A stretch of DNA of 11,894 nucleotides, from the NCBI GenBank assembly GCA_035565355.1, contig DATMSM010000101.1, positions 1 to 11,894 of the forward strand, given 5' to 3'. Below are positions 6,853 through 11,894 of this stretch, piece after piece (within the stretch, counting starts at the first letter, position 1; each line of letters starts with the position of its first letter). Made by a program: the position numbers and the translations under genes. The stretch comes from Ga0074130 sp035565355. GTDB lineage: Bacteria; Pseudomonadota; Gammaproteobacteria; Burkholderiales; Rhodocyclaceae. Below the pieces are notes generated by a model. The model saw only the letters and a program-made list of their open reading frames with translations, did no database searches and was not told the DNA's origin.

Positions 6853-9621
6853 TCAGAACTCCTGCCACTCGTCCTCAGGCGAGTTCGGCGGCGTCTGGAA
6901 GCTGCGTGCATCCAGGCGCGGTGCCGACTTGCCGCGCGCCAGGCGGCGTGGCGTTGCATCACGCAAGATCGGCCGTTCCATCGCCACCGACAGGCTGCGC
7001 AGCTCGTCGCCTTCAAGCCGGAAGCGGGAGACCAGCTCGACCAGACCGCGGGCCTGGTCCTCAAGGCTTTCCGCCGCAGCCGCGGCCTCCTCGACCAGGG
7101 CCGCGTTCTGCTGAGTGACCTCGTCCATCTGCGTGACGGCACGCGTGACCTGATCAATGCCGCTCGACTGCTCGCGGCTGGCGCCGGTAATATCGGTGAC
7201 CAGACGCGCCACTTCAGAGAAGCTGCTCACCACATTGGTCATGGTGCCGCCCGCCTCGCGTACCAGATGCACACCATCTTCGACGCGGCCAACCGAGGAC
7301 ACGATCAGTTCCCGGATTTCCTTGGCGGCGGTGGCGCTGCGCTGCGCCAGACTGCGCACCTCGCTGGCGACAACGGCAAAACCGCGCCCCTGCTCGCCCG
7401 CACGGGCGGCCTCGACGGCGGCGTTGAGGGCCAGAATATTGGTCTGGAAGGCAATCGCGTCGATGACGCCGACGATGTCGGCGATCCGCTTGGAGCCCTC
7501 CTGAATATCACTCATATTGCCGATCACGCGCTGTACCATCTCACCGCCCTGGCTGGCCAGGGTATTGGAATTGGCTGCCAGCGCATTCGCCTGGCGAGCA
7601 CTATCGGCATTCTGGCGTACGGTTGCGCTGAGCTCCTCCATCGAGCTGGCGGTTTCTTCCAGGCTACTGGCCTGTTCCTCGGTTCGGCTCGACAGGTCGG
7701 CATTGCCGGCTGCGATCTCGCGCGCCGCCGTGTTGACCATTTCGGAAACCTCGCGAATTTCCAGCACCAGTTCGCTGAGGCTTTCCACGGTGGCATTGGC
7801 GTCATTCTGCAGACGCGCAAACAAGCCTTGATAATTGCCTTCCAGGCGCTGCGTCAGGTCGCCGCGTGCCAGCGACTGCAGCACAGAAGCCACGGCATGC
7901 AGACCACGCTCGCTGCTTTCAAGCAGCTGATTCAGCCCCTGCCCCAGGTTCAGGAAGAAACCACTCTTGCCGACGAGATCAACGCGCCGCGAGAAATCCC
8001 CCTCGGCCGCCGCGTTGACGATGGCCGCCAGCTCCCGCTCGATCGCCACCTGCTCGGTACGGTCCAGCCATTCGCCCACCGTTCCCAGGCGCACACCCTT
8101 GTCGTCAAAGACCGGTGCAGCGGTGACGTTGAAGATGCGGCCGCCGATCTCCCATTCGCTGACCGTGAGCGACTTGAGCTGCTCGAGGCGCTTCATATAG
8201 GACTCGCGGTCACCCATCAGGTCGCCGATATTGCTGCCGACGAAACCGTCAACGCTGAAGTTGGGATTCGCCGCCTTCATCTCCGACTCAATGCTGCGCA
8301 GCACATCGAACATCTTCGGATTGGCATAGACAACTGTGCCCGACTGGTCGGCGATACGGAAGGGCGTGCCGGCATTGTCGAGCGCAATCTTCACCCGTAG
8401 CATGTGTTCGGACAAGGTCTGTTCGCGCGCAATGCGCTCGCCCAGCGCGCCACGCACCCGGTCAAGCGCGTCGGCGAACTCACCGATCTCGTCGTTACTG
8501 CGCGCATGCACCGCATGACTGAAATCGCCGGTGGCAATCGCCTCCACCGCCTTGCGCAGATCGCCGACCTGTCGCGCCACCGAGTTGCGCAAGGCGGCAA
8601 ACAGGTAGAAGGCCAGCAGCATGCATACCAGGCTGGCCAGCATTTCGTTACGTAACTGAGTCTGCCGGCGTTCGATACGTTCGCTCAACAGGTTGTCCAT
8701 TGCAGGCAGGGCCGTGTCGAGCAGCAGATACAGCGCGGCGGCCGTCTCGTTGCCCAGCGAAGACAATGTCGCCGGGTCCGCCTGCACGCGCCGTGCCCCG
8801 AAGATATCGCTCTTCACGGTATTCAGGAAAAGCGTCTGACGATCACGCAGTTGATTGATGGCCGGGATCAGCCGGGTCTGCAGCGCCGGATTGTCGCGCA
8901 AGGCCTTGCTCACGCCGGATTGCAGCGCAGCATAGGCAGCCTCGGCTTCCTCCACCCGCATCTGCATCAAGACCCGCTCCTCCAGCGTCATCTGCTTGTT
9001 GCGGGCGGCCTGCACCGCTGCAGCGCGCAACAGCCGCAAGCTGTCGGCGGCTTCAGGAACGCGGCGCGTGATCAGCTCCTGCAGAAAGTAGCCCTGGCTT
9101 TCCGGATCCATGGTCAACCCCGAGCTGTCAGACACCAGGACCAGGTAAGCCTGCAGCGCCTCGATAAGGCGGCCATGCTCGCCCATGCTGGCAGCAACGG
9201 GAGTATTGGCCGGCACGTTCTTGATGCTGCCCCATTGCGTGCGGATATCGGCATGGGCCTGGCCCACACCCAGCGCTTCGCCGTGCAGCGCATTGACCGC
9301 CGCCCAGGCATCGAGCGCCTCGTCGGCACGCGTGCGGGCGTCAGCCTGGCTGGCGGATGCCTGCGGCATGCCGGTCAGCACGTCACGGGTATAACGGCGG
9401 TGGAACTGGACCGCCTGCATGAAACTCATGGCCGGCGCAATCAGTTGCAAGCCGGCGCGCTCCTGGCGTGCCATCTCGATGTCGGCGTTGACTCGATGCC
9501 AATGCGCATAGAACAAGGTAGCGAAGGGCAGCAGCAAGAGCAGCCCGACGATGACGAACTTCGTGCCGAAACGGAAGCGATTCACCACCGCCCTACCTGG
9601 GGCCAAAATATCCAGCTTCAT
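6853..9621 (-). CDS. Methyl-accepting chemotaxis protein with large periplasmic domain, HAMP-PAS-HAMP-HAMP and a C-terminal docking pentapeptide
   Basis: This is a 922-aa transmembrane chemoreceptor. A first membrane segment (about 20-39) and a second (about 327-345) enclose a mostly helical periplasmic sensor of about 285 residues whose ligand I cannot assign; its length suggests a double helical bundle. A HAMP domain follows (about 346-400), then a PAS domain (about 408-525, ending GEWLDRTEQ), then two further HAMP-like modules (about 528-572 and 573-620, each with a GDF/GDL motif). The signalling hairpin carries IAFQTNILALNAAVEAARAGEQGRGFAVVA, split here around residues 723-751. It aligns with E. 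coli Tsr without gaps, so it is probably the 36-heptad class. Methylation-type sites include SSLEETASS (652-660) and ALVEEAA (841-847). A flexible tail ends in EWQEF. The start ATG 9621 has GGGAGG about eight bases upstream. The gene lies 41 bases after cheW. Confidence 0.95.
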   Translation of the reverse strand: MKLDILAPGRAVVNRFRFGTKFVIVGLLLLLPFATLFYAHWHRVNADIEMARQERAGLQLIAPAMSFMQAVQFHRRYTRDVLTGMPQASASQADARTRADEALDAWAAVNALHGEALGVGQAHADIRTQWGSIKNVPANTPVAASMGEHGRLIEALQAYLVLVSDSSGLTMDPESQGYFLQELITRRVPEAADSLRLLRAAAVQAARNKQMTLEERVLMQMRVEEAEAAYAALQSGVSKALRDNPALQTRLIPAINQLRDRQTLFLNTVKSDIFGARRVQADPATLSSLGNETAAALYLLLDTALPAMDNLLSERIERRQTQLRNEMLASLVCMLLAFYLFAALRNSVARQVGDLRKAVEAIATGDFSHAVHARSNDEIGEFADALDRVRGALGERIAREQTLSEHMLRVKIALDNAGTPFRIADQSGTVVYANPKMFDVLRSIESEMKAANPNFSVDGFVGSNIGDLMGDRESYMKRLEQLKSLTVSEWEIGGRIFNVTAAPVFDDKGVRLGTVGEWLDRTEQVAIERELAAIVNAAAEGDFSRRVDLVGKSGFFLNLGQGLNQLLESSERGLHAVASVLQSLARGDLTQRLEGNYQGLFARLQNDANATVESLSELVLEIREVSEMVNTAAREIAAGNADLSSRTEEQASSLEETASSMEELSATVRQNADSARQANALAANSNTLASQGGEMVQRVIGNMSDIQEGSKRIADIVGVIDAIAFQTNILALNAAVEAARAGEQGRGFAVVASEVRSLAQRSATAAKEIRELIVSSVGRVEDGVHLVREAGGTMTNVVSSFSEVARLVTDITGASREQSSGIDQVTRAVTQMDEVTQQNAALVEEAAAAAESLEDQARGLVELVSRFRLEGDELRSLSVAMERPILRDATPRRLARGKSAPRLDARSFQTPPNSPEDEWQEF

Positions 9622-9662
9622 GATTGCATCCTCCCGGCTGACTGCCTGTTGGTCTTGTTCAT

Positions 9663-10151
9663 TTAAATCACCGCCTCGTCGACCAGCGCCATATCCGCCG
9701 ACAACATCAGGCCTTCGATATCCACCACGATCAGCATGCGTTCGTCCAGCATGGCCAGGCCGGTGATGTAGCGCAGATCCACGGCACGCGACAGCTCGGG
9801 TGGCGGATGCATCTGACTGTCGGCAACCGAGATCACGTCGGACACCGCATCGACGACGATGCCAACCACGCGGCGGCCGACATTGAGCACCACGACCACG
9901 GTGAAGGCGGTGTACTCCGGCTTGCCCAATCCGAACTTGATGCGCAGATCGATGATCGGCACGATGGCGCCGCGCAAATTCATGACGCCCTTGATGAACT
10001 CCGGCGCATGGGCAATCGGCGTCACCGCATCGTAGCCGCGAATCTCCTGTACCCGCAGGATGTCGACTGCATATTCCTCGCCGCCAAGAATGAAAGTCAG
10101 GAACTCCTGGCGGAGCGTGGCGCTGTCGTCCTTGTTGTTATGCGTGCTCAT
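9663..10151 (-). CDS. cheW: Chemotaxis coupling protein CheW
   Basis: CheW is the scaffold that links MCPs to CheA in the receptor array. The protein is 162 aa, the usual size, with a single CheW domain from QEFLTFILGGEEYAVDILRVQEI (residues 15-37, split here) to the C-terminus. Arg60 in VMNLRGAIVPIIDLR is the conserved interface residue (E. coli Arg62). Two start codons lie six bases apart. The ribosome binding site TGAGGA lies about seven bases before the second ATG (10151) but only about two to three bases before the first (10157), so I chose the second, giving MSTHNNKDD. The gap to the cheA stop codon is ten bases. The gene is placed directly between cheA and the MCP gene, so it most likely serves this CheA and this receptor. 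Confidence 0.96.
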   Translation of the reverse strand: MSTHNNKDDSATLRQEFLTFILGGEEYAVDILRVQEIRGYDAVTPIAHAPEFIKGVMNLRGAIVPIIDLRIKFGLGKPEYTAFTVVVVLNVGRRVVGIVVDAVSDVISVADSQMHPPPELSRAVDLRYITGLAMLDERMLIVVDIEGLMLSADMALVDEAVI

Positions 10152-10161
10152 TGTCATTTCC

Positions 10162-11894
10162 TCAGGCCGCCGCCGGCATGTTGGCAGCCGCCTTGTTGAC
10201 CAGTGCCACCGCATCGAGAATGAAGGCGACCCGACCGTCACCCATGATGGTCGCAGCGGCAACACCCGGCACCTTGCGGTAGTTGGTTTCGATATTCTTG
10301 ATGACAACCTGATGCTGACCCAGCAAGGCATCGACAAAGAGCGCCGCACGGCGCCCATCGACCTCCAGCAGCACCATGATGCCGCGGCTGAAATCGGTCT
10401 CGGCATCGCGAATGCCGAACAGTTCGTGCAACACAACCACCGGGAGATAATCGCCGCGCACCTGCAGCAGGGCGGCCACACCGCCCATACGCTTGATCAT
10501 CGACGCTTCGGGCTGCAGCGACTCCAGCACATAGCCGAGTGGAACGATGTAGCTTTCGGCGCCGACGGCGACCGACATGCCGTCGACAATGGCCAGGGTC
10601 AGCGGCAGGCGCACGGTCATGCGCGTGCCGATGCCGGCCATGGACTCGATGTCGATGCGCCCGCCCAAGGCGCTGATGTTGCGTTTGACCACATCCATAC
10701 CGACGCCACGGCCGGACACGTCGGTGACCTGTTCGGCAGTCGAGAAGCCGGCGTCAAAAATCAGGTTCCAGACCTCGGCGTCGCTGAGGTTCTCGCCATT
10801 GCCAGCGCCGAGGGGCATGCCCCGCTCCCGGGCCTTGGCGAGAATGCGTTCGCGATCCAGACCGGCACCGTCGTCGCCCACTTCGACCACCACGCTGCCG
10901 CTATGCTGATAGGCCTTAAGCGTAACGATGCCAAGCGCAGACTTGCCTGCCGCCAGGCGCTTGTTGGGGGCTTCAATGCCGTGGTCTAGGCTGTTGCGGA
11001 CGAGATGGGTGAGCGGATCCACAATCCGCTCCACCAAGCCGCGATCCAGCTCGGTAGCTTCGCCGCTCATTTTGAGCTCGACCTGCTTGCCCAGCTTGCC
11101 CGATAGGTCGCGCACCACGCGCGGGAAACGATTGAATACGGTAGAAATCGGCACCATGCGCACCGACATCACGGACGCCTGCAAGTCGCGGCTGTTGCGT
11201 TCGAGCTGAGCCAGTCCGCTGTGCAGACGTTCGAACTGGATTGGATCAAGCGCACTGGCAATCTGCTGCAGCATGGCGTGGGTAATGACCAGTTCACCGA
11301 CCTGGTTGATGATGAGATCAACCTTGTCCACCCCCACGCGTAGGGTAGTTTCGGCATTCGCCGCATGACTGGACGCGCGTGCCGGTTCGGTGGCGGCCGA
11401 GGGAACGGGGGGCAGCTCGGCAAAGAAACCGTAGCTGCCATCCGCCACGCTGTCCGCGGCCCCTTGCTCCGCGTGCGGCTGCGGTTCGAACAAACCCCAG
11501 CCGTCGTCAGCAGGCGCACCTTCGGCATGGCCGTCCTCGAACAGTCCCCAGGCCGCATCGCCCGCCGCTGCCGGTGCCGCCACGGGCATCTCCGTGACGA
11601 GCTGCACCTCGTTGGCGACAAAGGAGATTACATCGCTCACCGCGCAGATATCGCGACAGGCTGCAACGCGCAAGCGCCATGGTTTCCTGGCCGAGGCGGG
11701 GCGCTGTTCGAGTGTGACCGCGCCGAACTCCTCAAGCTCGGCGCACAGCACCTCGATGACTGCGGCCTGACTGGCCTTGGGTGCTTCGAGCACGAAGCTG
11801 AATACGGCATCGCCGGCCGCGGCAGCGGGTGGCGGCGCATCGATCAGACGCTGCGATGCTGTGGCGTCCGCCAGCGCCGCCAATCGGCAGGCCG
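10162..11894 (-). CDS. cheA: Chemotaxis histidine kinase CheA, missing its N-terminus at the right edge
   Basis: This open frame runs from the right edge to the TGA at 10162, about 577 codons. The Hpt domain lies off-window. The visible part begins in the P1-P2 linker, with the P2 CheY/CheB-binding domain next (about 11811-11584). A long linker follows with three aromatic motifs (WGLFED, WGLFEP, YGFFAE). The dimerisation domain begins at TLRVGVDKVDLIINQVGELVIT. The ATP-binding domain carries the N box HLVRNSLDHGIE, the G1 box DDGAGLD, FSTAEQVTDVSGRGVGMDVVKRN and GIGTRMTVRLPLTLA. The P5 CheW-like domain follows, including GQHQVVIKNIETNYRKVPG. Domains P3 to P5 are strikingly similar to E. coli CheA, suggesting an F7-type kinase. 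It is the first visible gene of the cheA-cheW-mcp-cheR-cheD-cheB unit. The phosphorylated histidine and the promoter cannot be checked here. Confidence 0.95.
   Translation of the reverse strand, partial: ACRLAALADATASQRLIDAPPPAAAAGDAVFSFVLEAPKASQAAVIEVLCAELEEFGAVTLEQRPASARKPWRLRVAACRDICAVSDVISFVANEVQLVTEMPVAAPAAAGDAAWGLFEDGHAEGAPADDGWGLFEPQPHAEQGAADSVADGSYGFFAELPPVPSAATEPARASSHAANAETTLRVGVDKVDLIINQVGELVITHAMLQQIASALDPIQFERLHSGLAQLERNSRDLQASVMSVRMVPISTVFNRFPRVVRDLSGKLGKQVELKMSGEATELDRGLVERIVDPLTHLVRNSLDHGIEAPNKRLAAGKSALGIVTLKAYQHSGSVVVEVGDDGAGLDRERILAKARERGMPLGAGNGENLSDAEVWNLIFDAGFSTAEQVTDVSGRGVGMDVVKRNISALGGRIDIESMAGIGTRMTVRLPLTLAIVDGMSVAVGAESYIVPLGYVLESLQPEASMIKRMGGVAALLQVRGDYLPVVVLHELFGIRDAETDFSRGIMVLLEVDGRRAALFVDALLGQHQVVIKNIETNYRKVPGVAAATIMGDGRVAFILDAVALVNKAAANMPAAA

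Noticed and set aside
6846..7157. Upstream extension of cheR by about 100 codons into the MCP gene
   Set aside because: The added residues are Arg/Ser-rich, antisense-like in composition and a frame shadow of the MCP; the GTG at 6845 has a good binding site.
6727..8400. A 557-codon open frame on the plus strand inside the MCP gene
   Set aside because: It is the reverse complement of the conserved MCP hairpin and PAS coding sequence; high GC leaves few stops. No ribosome binding site or domain supports it.
10152..10157. An ATG six bases earlier as the cheW start
   Set aside because: The ribosome binding site would be only two to three bases from it, too close; the second ATG is at proper distance.

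Overview
The window is a dense stretch of chemotaxis genes, all on the minus strand, with short gaps, small overlaps and good ribosome binding sites. The gene set (CheA, CheW, MCP, CheR, CheD, CheB, CheV, CheY, CheZ and a STAS protein), high GC content and protein similarity point to a flagellated proteobacterium. A betaproteobacterium, possibly of the Neisseriales, is my best guess; the genus cannot be read from this sequence.

Read in the direction of transcription (right to left), the first unit is cheA (5' end cut by the right edge), cheW, an MCP gene, cheR, cheD and cheB (11894 to 4293). This is a complete signalling and adaptation unit: receptor, coupling protein, kinase, methyltransferase, deamidase and methylesterase. 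Its CheA and MCP signalling tip are very close to the E. coli type, which I infer to be the F7/36H class. The MCP ends in EWQEF, a CheR/CheB docking pentapeptide. cheR and cheB start with GTG, and cheD overlaps cheR with no clear ribosome binding site, so the adaptation enzymes are probably translated less than the receptor.

A small STAS-domain gene follows (4202-3897). A possible promoter lies in front of it and a strong terminator-like hairpin (3802-3824) behind it. The second unit follows: two tandem cheV paralogues, cheY, cheZ and a second cheA (3643 to the left edge). Only the phosphotransfer domain of this second CheA is visible. Its sequence and the cheY-cheZ-cheA order resemble the Pseudomonas F6-type system. 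The window therefore appears to be the junction of two different chemosensory systems that together encode two CheA kinases and five receiver domains (CheY, two CheV and CheB, with any others off-window; four are visible here).

Nothing wholly unknown is visible. The most distinctive details are an extended CheZ with two N-terminal copies of a motif like its own CheY-binding tail, three aromatic WGLF-like motifs in the CheA linker, a transmembrane MCP with a PAS domain that seems to lack the heme-ligand histidine of Aer2-type PAS domains, and the orphan STAS protein. No tRNA, rRNA, CRISPR array, insertion sequence or phage gene was seen.
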